Source: Pseudomonadota bacterium (lineage in GTDB: Bacteria; Pseudomonadota; Alphaproteobacteria; Rhizobiales; Devosiaceae). Taken from it: 15,573 bases of DNA. Under the pieces are notes generated by a model, which did not search any database, had not been told where the DNA came from, and saw only the letters and a list, made by a program, of their open reading frames with translations. Below are positions 5,669 through 13,751 of this stretch, piece after piece. Where the stretch lies: NCBI GenBank assembly GCA_023415605.1, contig JAEZKB010000271.1, positions 1 through 15,573 of the forward strand. The letters are read 5' to 3'. Made by a program: the position numbers and the translations under genes. The stretch's first letter is position 1. Every line of letters begins with the position of its first letter.

Positions 5669-8130
5669 CAGGTAGTTTCGACCGCTTGCAATTGCGGCTC
5701 CTCTTGCTTTTCCGCCTCAGGTGTCGCCCCACCCGCTTCCTTCGCCGTCTCGGCTGCTGCTTCAGCCACCGGCGTACTTGCCGGCTCAGTTTCGTCCCTA
5801 TCGGGTCCACGCAACGGCAGGGTGAACGTGAAGCACGCCCCCACCCGGCCGCTTTCGTCCGGCTCGGCGTCGATCAGTTCGACCTTGCCGCCATGCTGCT
5901 CGATGATTTTCGCCACGATGGCGAGGCCGAGGCCGGTGCCCTTCTCGCGCGTCGTAATGTAGGGTTCAAGCAGCCGGTTCCGGTTTTCCTTGGGCCACCC
6001 CTTGCCGTTGTCAGAGATAGAGACCCGCACCATTTCGCCCTCGATCCGTGCCGAAGCGACGATTGTAGGGTCCTTGATGGCCTCGAGCCCGGCCCCTTCT
6101 ATGGCCTCTACGGCGTTCTTGATGAGGTTGGTCAGTACCTGGCTGATCAGCCGGTTATCGAACCAGGCCAGGATCGGCTCATCCGGAAGGTCCACGGTGA
6201 CCTTCACTTCAGGCAGCCGCACGCTTTCGAGGAAAACCGATTGACGCACTGCATCCGAAAGGTCGCCCTTTTCGAGCTTTGCCTCGGGCATGCGGGCGAA
6301 GGACGAAAACTCGTCGACCATCCTGCCGATATCGCCGACCTGCCGGATGATGGTGTTGATGCACTTGTCAAAGACGTCGAAATCGTCCGCCAGTTTTGAC
6401 GCATAGCGGCGTCGCAGGCGCTCGGCCGAGAGCTGGATCGGAGTCAGCGGGTTCTTGATTTCGTGCGCAATGCGGCGGGCGACGTCTGCCCAAGCGCCGG
6501 TACGCTGGGCCGAAAGCAGATCGGTGATGTCGTCGAGCGTGACGACGTAGCCTTTGGACTCGGCCATGGTGCCTTCGCGCGTCAGCTGGACCTGGTAGGT
6601 GCGGTAGTCTGGCCCCGATCCGATTTCGATCTGATCGCGGATCTGGCCGCGGCGGGCCGATTTCGCCCGCTCGATGATTGGCGCTAGTGCCGGGATCACC
6701 TCGCCGATCTGCTGCCCCACCAAGGTGATTTCGTCGCTGCCAACCATCTCGGCCGCGCGGGCGTTGACCAGGGTTATCGCCCCGAACGCATCTAGCCCGA
6801 CGATACCTGCCGACACGCCCTCCACCACGGCCTCGGTGAATTGGCGGCGCTTTTCGTTGGTCTCGCTGGCCTGCATCAGGGCGACGCGTTGCGTCTTGAG
6901 CTGCTGCGTCATGGTGTTGAAGCGGTTGGAGAGGTCGCGCAGATCGCCCCTGCCCTCCTGAACCGGCACCTGCACGTCGAGATCGCCCTCGGAAACACGG
7001 TTGGACGCGATCATAAGGTTTCGGATCGGATCCACGAAACGGTTTGCGAGCGCGATGCCGATCCAGAGCGCTGCCAGCAGCAGAACGAGCGCCAAGCCGA
7101 CATACATGATGGTAAAGGTGATCTGGAACACCAGCCGATTGGACTCGTAGTCCCGGTACTCGGTGATGTTCTCGTCCGTCAGACGCATGAACTCGAGCAC
7201 TTCCTGGTCCACCGGACGGGCGACGAAGAGGAAGGTGTCGTCATAACCGCGCAGCTTCACGACGGCGCCGACCAGATTGGTACTGCCGGGGTTGATGAGG
7301 GTCGGCTGACCGACGTCCACGCCCGCGGTCAGGCCTTCCGGGATACGTGGCGGCGTGCCCTGCACGTTGATCTGAGCGCGCATCAAGGTATCGCCATCGC
7401 TGGAGATCAGAGAAGTGAACGGCAACGAGCGGGTAATGGCGAGTGCCGTGAGAATACGCTGGAATTTCTCGCGATCTTCTCCAAAGGTCCCGCGGGCCTG
7501 TTCAAGCTCCGTCGCCACCCAGATGATGTCATCGCGCAGCACCTGCGCGTGTTCGAGCATATAGGAGCGAGCGACGAGGCGTGAGGCCTCCACCATGGTG
7601 CGGGTGCGCTCGGAGAACCACTGATCGAGGCCCTGGTTGAGGGAAATGGTCGCCACCACGGCGACGAGCGCGGCAGGCGCCACGGCCACGACGGCGAACA
7701 TGGCTACCATGCGGAACTGCAGCCCCGCCCCCGCTTCGCGCCGCATGCGAGCGCGCACCAGCAGCGTAGCCTCGGTGGTAACAAGGGCGACAACCAGCAG
7801 GACAAGAAGGCCGTTAACGGCCCAGATGATGCCCCACACCAGGGGCGTCGGTTCGATGCCGGTGGCCCCAATCATAATGAGGAACGAGCCGGACGAAACC
7901 AGCACCGAGAGCAGTACGATCACCAGGCCGATGGTGCGGATCGCTTGCCGGCTTCGGCCGCCGAAGAAAGCCAGACGCGGACGGGCCGGTGACGCTTCTA
8001 CGGGCGCGTTCGGACTGTCCAGTACGGCGTCGCTCATCCAGTGGACCGGTTCGTGTGGCTGATCATGGGACAGAGTTTGACCCACGGCGGGGAAGCCTTC
8101 AAGACAATTGTTGCTAAAATGTGACACCAT
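5668..8130 (-). CDS. ntrY: NtrY membrane sensor histidine kinase
   Basis: NtrY is the transmembrane sensor kinase that phosphorylates NtrX. The 820-residue product shows three N-terminal hydrophobic segments (about 66-90, 98-122 and 138-163), a periplasmic sensing region to about 335, a fourth membrane segment (about 337-362), HAMP (about 360-415) and PAS (about 430-535). The kinase core follows with H-box HEIKNPLTP (phospho-acceptor H556), N-box NLIKNAVEA (N672), G1 box DNGKG (707-711) and G2 box GTGLGL (731-736). A tail of about 45 Glu/Ala/Thr-rich residues follows the catalytic domain and looks disordered. The start is uncertain: ATG 8130 and ATG 8037 (MSDAVLDSPNAP) both lack a good ribosome-binding site, and the latter gives 789 residues, nearer the usual family length. 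The gene starts 172 bases after the ntrC stop and its stop overlaps the ntrX start. The PAS domain suggests intracellular redox or ligand sensing, but no ligand can be read from the sequence. Confidence 0.95.
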   Translation of the reverse strand: MVSHFSNNCLEGFPAVGQTLSHDQPHEPVHWMSDAVLDSPNAPVEASPARPRLAFFGGRSRQAIRTIGLVIVLLSVLVSSGSFLIMIGATGIEPTPLVWGIIWAVNGLLVLLVVALVTTEATLLVRARMRREAGAGLQFRMVAMFAVVAVAPAALVAVVATISLNQGLDQWFSERTRTMVEASRLVARSYMLEHAQVLRDDIIWVATELEQARGTFGEDREKFQRILTALAITRSLPFTSLISSDGDTLMRAQINVQGTPPRIPEGLTAGVDVGQPTLINPGSTNLVGAVVKLRGYDDTFLFVARPVDQEVLEFMRLTDENITEYRDYESNRLVFQITFTIMYVGLALVLLLAALWIGIALANRFVDPIRNLMIASNRVSEGDLDVQVPVQEGRGDLRDLSNRFNTMTQQLKTQRVALMQASETNEKRRQFTEAVVEGVSAGIVGLDAFGAITLVNARAAEMVGSDEITLVGQQIGEVIPALAPIIERAKSARRGQIRDQIEIGSGPDYRTYQVQLTREGTMAESKGYVVTLDDITDLLSAQRTGAWADVARRIAHEIKNPLTPIQLSAERLRRRYASKLADDFDVFDKCINTIIRQVGDIGRMVDEFSSFARMPEAKLEKGDLSDAVRQSVFLESVRLPEVKVTVDLPDEPILAWFDNRLISQVLTNLIKNAVEAIEGAGLEAIKDPTIVASARIEGEMVRVSISDNGKGWPKENRNRLLEPYITTREKGTGLGLAIVAKIIEQHGGKVELIDAEPDESGRVGACFTFTLPLRGPDRDETEPASTPVAEAAAETAKEAGGATPEAEKQEEPQLQAVETT

Positions 8131-8302
8131 CCGCGGAGGTGAAGGCGGCTCCGCAGCATAGAAAAACGCAATAGAGGGGCAGAGCTACGACGCGACGAAA
8201 ACACCCGCAAGCAGAATTTGCTGGGCTTTATAAGGAGGTAGCTCTTGAAATACGGCCCTCCACTAACGGCCGCAGCACGATCAAAGGCGTCGCAGGTCTG
8301 TC
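8131..8302 (-). promoter_or_regulatory. ntrC-ntrY spacer, possible ntrYX promoter
   Basis: This 172-base gap breaks the otherwise overlapping dusB-ntrB-ntrC run, and probably supplies a promoter or leader for ntrYX. On the minus strand a TATAAA (complement of 8227-8232) is the most promoter-like element, but I see no -35 at correct spacing. On the opposite strand, 8232-8239 is a perfect AAGGAGGT ribosome-binding sequence (see findings). Confidence 0.35.
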
Positions 8303-9751
8303 TCAGCCTTGGCGGCGGCTCTGCTTCACGATTTCGATTGCATGCGCCCGGATCTTCTTACGCAGAGTATTGCGGTTGAGCCCAAGCAGGTCGGCAGCCT
8401 TGATCTGATTCCCACCGCACGCATTGAGCGCCATGGCGATCAGCGGGGCCTCCACACGGTCGAGGACGCGCTGATAAAGCCCCGGAGGCGGGAGGTTCGG
8501 CTCATGTTCGCGCAACAACTGGGCGACATGGGTTTCGACAGCAGTCGAGACATCCACAGGTCCGGCGGCGGTCGCCATCGGTTGGCGATCAGCGATGTTG
8601 AGTTCGCTCTGCACGATCTCTAGCGAAATGCTCTCGTCGGCATAGAGGGCCGACAGCCGGCGCACCAGGTTCTCGAGTTCGCGGATGTTGCCCGGCCAGG
8701 AGTAGTTCTGCATCAGCCGAATGGCGTCAGGAGAAATCGATTTGACCGGCTCGCCCTCGCGCTGCGCGGAACGAAGGAAGTGCTGCACGAGGTCGCCGAT
8801 GTCGTCGACGCGCTCACGCAGAGGCGGCAGGCGGATCGGGACGACGTTCAAGCGATAATAGAGGTCTTCGCGGAAGAGGCCCTGCCGGATCATCTGGCTC
8901 AGGTCGCGGTGTGTAGCGGCGACGATACGGACGTTGGACTTAATCGGCGTGCGGCCGCCGACCATGGTGTACTCGCCCTCCTGCAACACGCGAAGAAGGC
9001 GGGTTTGAGCATCCATCGGCATATCGCCGATTTCGTCGAGGAATAGTGTGCCGCCCTCAGCTTGTTCGAAGCGGCCCGATGACCGTGCCGTAGCACCGGT
9101 GAAGGCCCCCTTCTCATGGCCGAAGAGCTCGGCTTCGATGAGGTCGCGCGGGATAGCGGCCATGTTGATGGCGACGAAGGGGCCATTGCGGCGCTTGCCG
9201 AAATTGTGGAGCGCCTTGGCGACCAACTCCTTGCCGGTGCCGCTCTCACCGGTGATCATCACAGTGAGGTCGGTTTGCATCAGTCGCGCCAGGGCGCGGT
9301 AGATGTCCTGCATGGCCGTGGAGCGACCAACCAGCGGCATGGTCTCGCCGGGCTCTTCGGCCTTCTTCTCGGCCGCGGTCGGCTTTTTGGCGTCGGCCAA
9401 AGCACGGGCGACAACGGAGAGGACTTCGGTGATGTCGAAGGGTTTCGGCAGGTACTCGTAGGCGCCGACCTCGTTGGCGCGAATCGCTGTCATGAAGGTG
9501 TTCTGGGCGCTCATCACGATGATGGGCAGGTCCGGACGCAGCTTCTTGATCTTGGGCATGATGTCGAAGGCGTTGCCGTCCGGCATCGCGACATCGGTAA
9601 TCAAGAGGTCGCCCTCGCCGCGGCTCACCCAATTCCACATGGTGGACAGATTGCCTGTGGGGCGGACCTCGTAACCGGCGCGGGTCAGCGCCTGGTTGAG
9701 CACCATGCGGATCGCCGCATCGTCGTCCGCGAGCATGACAGTATGGCTCAT
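8303..9751 (-). CDS. ntrC: NtrC (GlnG) nitrogen response regulator
   Basis: NtrC is the sigma54-dependent activator of nitrogen-assimilation genes, phosphorylated by NtrB. The product has 482 residues, normal for the family. The receiver domain has D10/D11, phospho-acceptor D53 (ITDVAMPDG) and K103 (LPKPFD). The AAA+ domain has Walker A GESGTGKE (168-175), an intact GAFTGA loop (215-220), Walker B GGTLFLDEIGD with D239/E240, Arg fingers in FREDLYYRL (293-301) and WPGNIRELE (352-360). The C-terminal Fis-type helix-turn-helix is GGNQIKAADLLGLNRNTLRKKI (446-467). An Ala/Glu-rich linker (about 119-137) joins receiver and AAA+. All sigma54-activator motifs are present, in contrast to NtrX in the same window. 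Start and stop overlap the neighbour: the ntrC ATG and the ntrB TGA share ATGA, so translation is probably coupled. Confidence 0.98.
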   Translation of the reverse strand: MSHTVMLADDDAAIRMVLNQALTRAGYEVRPTGNLSTMWNWVSRGEGDLLITDVAMPDGNAFDIMPKIKKLRPDLPIIVMSAQNTFMTAIRANEVGAYEYLPKPFDITEVLSVVARALADAKKPTAAEKKAEEPGETMPLVGRSTAMQDIYRALARLMQTDLTVMITGESGTGKELVAKALHNFGKRRNGPFVAINMAAIPRDLIEAELFGHEKGAFTGATARSSGRFEQAEGGTLFLDEIGDMPMDAQTRLLRVLQEGEYTMVGGRTPIKSNVRIVAATHRDLSQMIRQGLFREDLYYRLNVVPIRLPPLRERVDDIGDLVQHFLRSAQREGEPVKSISPDAIRLMQNYSWPGNIRELENLVRRLSALYADESISLEIVQSELNIADRQPMATAAGPVDVSTAVETHVAQLLREHEPNLPPPGLYQRVLDRVEAPLIAMALNACGGNQIKAADLLGLNRNTLRKKIRAHAIEIVKQSRRQG

Positions 9752-10872
9752 TTGGCCAGGGCCTCTTCGGTTTCAGGCACGAATGCACCGCTCGCAACGG
9801 GCAGAAGGATTCGGAAGCGGGTCCGGCCGGGGCGGCTGTCGCTGTCGATGACGCCGCCATGATCGCCGACGATCTTCGCCACGAGCGCAAGGCCTAGGCC
9901 GGAACCGTTCGGCTTGGTGGTAACGAAGGGGTCGAAGAGGATCGGCAGCAAATCGGGAGGGACGCCGGGGCCGTTGTCCTCGATGACGATCTCAAGCGGC
10001 AGCGAGATACGCTGGCTGACGCCCTGCACGGAAATGCGAATGCCGGCACGGAAAGCGGTGGAGATGCGGATTTCCGGCTTCTGCGTGCGCTCCAGCGCCT
10101 CGGCGGCGTTTTTCACCAGGTTGAGGAAGACTTGAACCAACTGGTCGCGGTTGCCGTAAACCGGCGGAAGTGATGGGTCATACTCCTCGTAGAAGCTGAT
10201 GCCGCGGGCGACACCGTTCTTGGCCAGCAGTTTCACCCGATCGAGGATGACGTGGATATTGATCGGTTCGCGCTCGATCGGGCGGTCGTCGCCGAACACT
10301 TCTACCTTGTCGATGAGATCGACGATGCGGTCGACTTCCTCGCGGACAAGGCGCGCCAGCGGCAATTCCTCGGCGGTTACCGACTGCTCGAGAAGCTGCG
10401 CGGCGCCGCGAATGCCTGACAGCGGGTTCTTGATCTCATGAGCGAGCATGGACGCCAGGCCAGTGACCGACCGCGCAGCGCCGCGGCTCACCAGTTGCCG
10501 GTCGATCTTGTCAGCCATGGTGCGCTCCTGAAAGAGCAGCGCCACTGAGCCTTCGAACTCGGTGAGAGGGCTGGCGAATGCATCGACGATGCGTTCGTTG
10601 GCAGCGTCGCCGAAGCGGGAAGAGTCCACTCTAACCCGGTATTCGGTCATGGGGGCGCGGCGCTCGGCGACAGCCGAGACCAACCCCAGGATCGGCGAGC
10701 CGAAGGCGATCAGGTCATCGAGCTTCTGACGGCTCAGTACGCTCTGCGAGGCGCCGAAGAAGGCCTCGGCAGCGTAGTTCACGAACTTGATGGTGTGATC
10801 GTCCGTGCAGACGATGACGGGCTGCGGCAAAGCCTGCAGCACCGACAAGGACATGGTGCCGAAGTCGCTCAT
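9748..10872 (-). CDS. ntrB: NtrB (GlnL) nitrogen sensor kinase/phosphatase
   Basis: NtrB is the soluble histidine kinase/phosphatase that, under PII control, sets NtrC phosphorylation according to nitrogen status. The 374-residue product has no membrane segment. A PAS-like N-terminal domain (about 10-120, starting LQALPQPVIVCTDDHTIKFVN) precedes the dimerisation/phosphotransfer region with H-box LAHEIKNPLSGIRGAAQLL (H145). The catalytic domain follows with N-box NLVKNAAEAL (N255), G1 DNGPG (299-303), F-box DPFVTTK (314-320) and G2 GSGLGL (323-328). The frame is open upstream, but that part lies within dusB; the ATG giving MSDFGTMSLSVLQ overlaps the dusB TGA as ATGA and matches family length. 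The stop overlaps the ntrC ATG the same way. All catalytic residues are present. Confidence 0.97.
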   Translation of the reverse strand: MSDFGTMSLSVLQALPQPVIVCTDDHTIKFVNYAAEAFFGASQSVLSRQKLDDLIAFGSPILGLVSAVAERRAPMTEYRVRVDSSRFGDAANERIVDAFASPLTEFEGSVALLFQERTMADKIDRQLVSRGAARSVTGLASMLAHEIKNPLSGIRGAAQLLEQSVTAEELPLARLVREEVDRIVDLIDKVEVFGDDRPIEREPINIHVILDRVKLLAKNGVARGISFYEEYDPSLPPVYGNRDQLVQVFLNLVKNAAEALERTQKPEIRISTAFRAGIRISVQGVSQRISLPLEIVIEDNGPGVPPDLLPILFDPFVTTKPNGSGLGLALVAKIVGDHGGVIDSDSRPGRTRFRILLPVASGAFVPETEEALAK

Positions 10873-11870
10873 GCCGCCTGCCTCCAGTCGCCGCCATAGA
10901 TGGCTGGGATCATCTCGACGACAGCGGCCGGGTCTTCGGCATTGAGAAGCGCCCGGCGGGTCTCTTTTTCCAGCGCGATGCCGAGCGCTTCGAGGTACCA
11001 ATCCAGATGCTTGCGGGCGACACGAACACCCAGCGTGGTGCCGTAGTCGGTGAGCATCAGGTCGTAATGTTCGAGGATGAGGGCAACGAGTTCGGCGCCC
11101 ATGGGCGCATCGGCGGCCGCGCCGCCGTCGAGTTCGGCACCCAGCTGCCCCACGACCCAGGGCTGGCCCTGCGCACCGCGGCCGATCATCACCGCGGCAG
11201 CCCCGGACTTCTCGAGGGCTTTGCGGGCGGCGGCAAGGTCGACGATGTCGCCGTTGACGACGACCGGGACGTTGACTGCCTCGACAACAGGACGAACCAA
11301 TTCCCAGCGGGCTTCGCCCTTGTAGAACTGCTGGCGAGTACGGCCGTGGACCGTAATCATCTGGGCACCGGCATCGACGGCGCGACGCGCCAGGTCGGCG
11401 GCATTCATCGAATCCTCGTCCCATCCGAGGCGCATCTTGACCGTAACTGGCAGCGGCGTGGCGGCGACCACGGCCTCGATCAGCTTGAGCGCTTCATCGG
11501 GGACGCGCATCAGCGCGGAGCCGGCATAGCCGTTGGTGACGCGCTTGCTGGGACACCCCATGTTGATGTCGATGATGTCGGCGCCGGCGTCATAGGCGAT
11601 CTCTGCGCCGCGTTTCATCCACTGGGCCTCGCAGCCGGCAATCTGAACAACATGCGGCAAGTGCCCGGATTTGCTCAGCCTTCGGACCATGTCCTCGTTG
11701 CCGGTGGTGAGCGCAGCGCTGGCGATCATCTCGGAGACGACCAGCCCTGCGCCAAAACGCTCGGCCAGCCGGCGCATCGGGGCGTCGGTGATACCGGCCA
11801 TAGGAGCGAGAAAGGCGCGATTGGGCAGTGTGTGACGGCCGATGCTCACGCCGCAGGCAAGGTCAGTCAC
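10869..11870 (-). CDS. dusB: tRNA-dihydrouridine synthase (DusB/NifR3)
   Basis: DusB reduces specific uridines in the tRNA D-loop to dihydrouridine using FMN and NADPH. The 333-residue product shows the TIM-barrel FMN-binding opening FLAPMAGITDAPMRRL (20-35), catalytic Cys in INMGCPSKRV (C106), K145 in VTVKMRLGW, HGRTRQQFYKG (175-185), VVNGDI (204-209) and the phosphate-binding MIGRGAQGQPW (228-238). A C-terminal helical domain follows. The gene was historically called nifR3 because it precedes ntrBC in Rhodobacter and other alphaproteobacteria, as here. The start is GTG 11870 with a TGGGG 6 bases upstream; a GTG seven codons later (SIGRHTLPN) is a possible alternative. Its stop overlaps the ntrB ATG. 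It heads the minus-strand block and diverges from ispDF. Confidence 0.97.
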   Translation of the reverse strand: MTDLACGVSIGRHTLPNRAFLAPMAGITDAPMRRLAERFGAGLVVSEMIASAALTTGNEDMVRRLSKSGHLPHVVQIAGCEAQWMKRGAEIAYDAGADIIDINMGCPSKRVTNGYAGSALMRVPDEALKLIEAVVAATPLPVTVKMRLGWDEDSMNAADLARRAVDAGAQMITVHGRTRQQFYKGEARWELVRPVVEAVNVPVVVNGDIVDLAAARKALEKSGAAAVMIGRGAQGQPWVVGQLGAELDGGAAADAPMGAELVALILEHYDLMLTDYGTTLGVRVARKHLDWYLEALGIALEKETRRALLNAEDPAAVVEMIPAIYGGDWRQAA

Positions 11871-12044
11871 AAAATGCCCCAGAATTGCTCATTTGACGGA
11901 ATTGCCCGCACAATAATCAAAAAACGGCGCCGCGCAACAGCTTGGGTGCCTGCGGCATGAGCATTATGCGGCACGTGCAACCCTTGCCGCCCTGCCCGGT
12001 CGCGGCTAGACCGAGGGTCAAGCGTTTCCAGGGGCATTTTTGTC
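11871..12044. promoter_or_regulatory. Divergent dusB-ntr / ispDF promoter region
   Basis: This spacer separates two divergent GTG starts. For ispDF a plausible promoter is TTGCCG (11984-11989), a 17-base spacer and TAGACC (12007-12012). For dusB on the minus strand a plausible pair is TTGCGC (complement of 11932-11937), 16 bases, then TATTGT (complement of 11910-11915). Other marks are the palindrome GCACGTGC (11971-11978), two direct TGCGGCA copies 16 bases apart (11951 and 11967), and a perfect 10-base inverted repeat at both edges (11871-11880 and 12031-12040). The promoter hexamers are guesses by eye; no ORF is present. Confidence 0.5.
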
Positions 12045-13259
12045 GTGACCAGCCGCAAGACCATCGCCGCCATTGTCGTCGCCGCGGGCCGGGGGGAACG
12101 GGCGAGTGCGGACGGGGATAGTACTCCAAAGCAATATCGGCAGTTGGCGGGTGTGCCCGTTTTGGTGCGCACAATCAACGCCTTACTGGCGCACGAGGGT
12201 ATCAACTGGGTGCTGCCGGTGATCCATCCGGAGCATGCGGAACGCTATGCAGCGCTTAAGTTTTCCGACCCCAGGGTGCTGGAGCCGGTGTTCGGTGGGG
12301 CGGAGCGGCAGGGATCCGTGCTCGAGGGTTTGAAGGCGCTGGGGAGCCGAAAACCGGACCTGGTGCTGATCCAGGATGCCGCGAGACCCCTGGTGAAACG
12401 CGAGACAATTCAAGGAGTTATCGAGGCCCTGGGTGGCGCGGAGGCGGCGCTGCCGGTGGTGCCGGTGACCGATACGATCAAGCGGAGCACGGATGGGGTG
12501 ACCGTCACGGCGACCGAGGATCGGGCGACGCTATTTGCAGCGCAGACGCCGCAGGGGTTCCGATTTCCTCAGATTCTATCGGCACATATGCGCGCGAGCC
12601 GGTTGCCCAGGCCGTTCACTGACGACGCGGCGATCGCCGAATGGGCGGGGCTCCGGGTGGTGCTCACCAAGGGCTCCGCTGACAACATCAAGATCACAAG
12701 TCCAAATGATTTCACCAATGCTGAACGCTTGATGACCGGAGCGCGGATCATGGATATCCATCACGTGACCACCGAGCTGCGTGTCGGTATGGGCATTGAT
12801 TTCCATCAGTTTGTGGATGGCGACGCGGTGTGGCTCGGCGGGGTGAAGATACCGCATAGCAAAAGGCTTAGTGGCCACTCGGATGCCGATGCGGCGCTGC
12901 ATGCGCTGACCGATGCATTATATGGCGCCATCGGCGAGGGGGATATCGGAACGCATTTTCCACCCAGCGACCCACAGTGGAAGGGAGCGGCTTCGACGAT
13001 CTTCCTTGAGCATGCCGGTAAGCTGATCGCCGAGCGCGGCGGGCGGGTCGTGAATGTGGACCTGACCATCGTCTGCGAGGCGCCGAGGATTGGGCCGCAT
13101 GTGGCTGCGATGAAGGAAGTCATCGGCGGCGTACTGGGCATCGGAAGGGAAAGGGTCGCGGTCAAGGCGACGACAAGCGAGCAGATGGGCTTTGCGGGAC
13201 GCGGCGAAGGCCTCATGGCTCAAGCTGTGGCGTCGGTCGAGCTGCCGCGGGAGGGCTAG
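12045..13259 (+). CDS. ispDF: Bifunctional IspD/IspF enzyme of the MEP isoprenoid pathway
   Basis: This 404-residue fusion carries two non-consecutive steps of the methylerythritol phosphate pathway. The IspD part (about 1-235) makes CDP-methylerythritol from CTP; it has the nucleotide-binding AIVVAAGRGER (9-19) with PKQY (28-31), IQDAARPL (109-116) and the DTIK (143-146) and TPQGFR (168-173) motifs. The IspF part (about 245-404) forms the cyclic diphosphate product; it has the zinc ligands D252 and H254 in GMGIDFHQF and H286 in HSDADAALHALTDALYGAIGEGDIG, then HFPPSD and the C-terminal KATTSEQMGFAGRGEG. The two parts are joined by about 10 residues. Such fusions are typical of alphaproteobacteria. 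The start is GTG 12045, preceded by AGGGGC at a slightly long spacing. The cinA ATG follows the stop without a gap. All visible catalytic residues are intact. Confidence 0.97.
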   Translation: MTSRKTIAAIVVAAGRGERASADGDSTPKQYRQLAGVPVLVRTINALLAHEGINWVLPVIHPEHAERYAALKFSDPRVLEPVFGGAERQGSVLEGLKALGSRKPDLVLIQDAARPLVKRETIQGVIEALGGAEAALPVVPVTDTIKRSTDGVTVTATEDRATLFAAQTPQGFRFPQILSAHMRASRLPRPFTDDAAIAEWAGLRVVLTKGSADNIKITSPNDFTNAERLMTGARIMDIHHVTTELRVGMGIDFHQFVDGDAVWLGGVKIPHSKRLSGHSDADAALHALTDALYGAIGEGDIGTHFPPSDPQWKGAASTIFLEHAGKLIAERGGRVVNVDLTIVCEAPRIGPHVAAMKEVIGGVLGIGRERVAVKATTSEQMGFAGRGEGLMAQAVASVELPREG

Positions 13260-13751
13260 ATGTTTTCCGAGGCGATCATGGAGAAGGCCCGGCAGGTCAT
13301 CGCCCTGCTCGCGTCGCGCGGCGAAATGATCGTCACGGCCGAGAGCTGCACCGGCGGGCTGATCGCTGGGGCGCTGACGAGCATTGCCGGGTCGTCGGAT
13401 GCGGTGTTCGGCGGCTACGTGACTTACGCGAATGGGGCCAAGGTCGAGATGATCGGGGTCGACGAGGAGTTGATCGAGCGCTGGGGCGCGGTGTCGGAGT
13501 CGGTGGCGGAAGCCATGGCAGAGGGCGCGCGCGAGACGGCCGGCGTCGAGGTGTCTGTTGCGGTGACGGGAATTGCGGGACCCGGCGGCGGCAGCGAGGG
13601 CAAGCCCGTGGGGCTGGTTTATCTGGGCTGCACGACGGCGGGGGGCACCAAGGTGATAGAGCGGCGGTTTGGGGACATCGGCCGGCAGCAGGTGCGCGAG
13701 GCTACGGTGCTAGCGGCGCTGGAGCTGGTAGTGGAGTGCGTAGGGAGCTAG
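13260..13751 (+). CDS. CinA C-terminal-domain protein (nicotinamide-nucleotide amidase, PncC-like)
   Basis: This 163-residue protein is the stand-alone CinA C-terminal domain, lacking the N-terminal MoCF-like domain of full CinA. PncC-type members deamidate nicotinamide mononucleotide to nicotinate mononucleotide in NAD recycling. Visible features are the catalytic-site motif VTAESCTGGLIAG (25-37, S29 the likely nucleophile), the YVTYANGAK segment, and the Gly-rich VAVTGIAGPGGGSEGKPVGLVYLG stretch. The ATG at 13260 begins directly after the ispDF TAG, and the GGGAGGG ribosome-binding site (13249-13255) lies inside the ispDF end, so the two genes are probably co-transcribed and translationally linked. 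An ATG at 13278 is a less likely start. Activity in this protein is inferred from the family. Confidence 0.9.
   Translation: MFSEAIMEKARQVIALLASRGEMIVTAESCTGGLIAGALTSIAGSSDAVFGGYVTYANGAKVEMIGVDEELIERWGAVSESVAEAMAEGARETAGVEVSVAVTGIAGPGGGSEGKPVGLVYLGCTTAGGTKVIERRFGDIGRQQVREATVLAALELVVECVGS

Noticed and set aside
6841..7584. Plus-strand ORF of 247 codons opposite ntrY
   Set aside because: It is antisense to the NtrY sensing and HAMP regions, with His/Asp/Arg-rich composition typical of complementary-strand frames.
11007..11960. Plus-strand ORF of 317 codons opposite dusB
   Set aside because: dusB is complete and well conserved; the opposite frame has no domain and ends in the promoter spacer.
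11960..11990. Sigma54-like TTGCA element on the minus strand near 11976-11980
   Set aside because: The upstream GG is not at the required 10-base distance from the GC, so the -24/-12 spacing fails.
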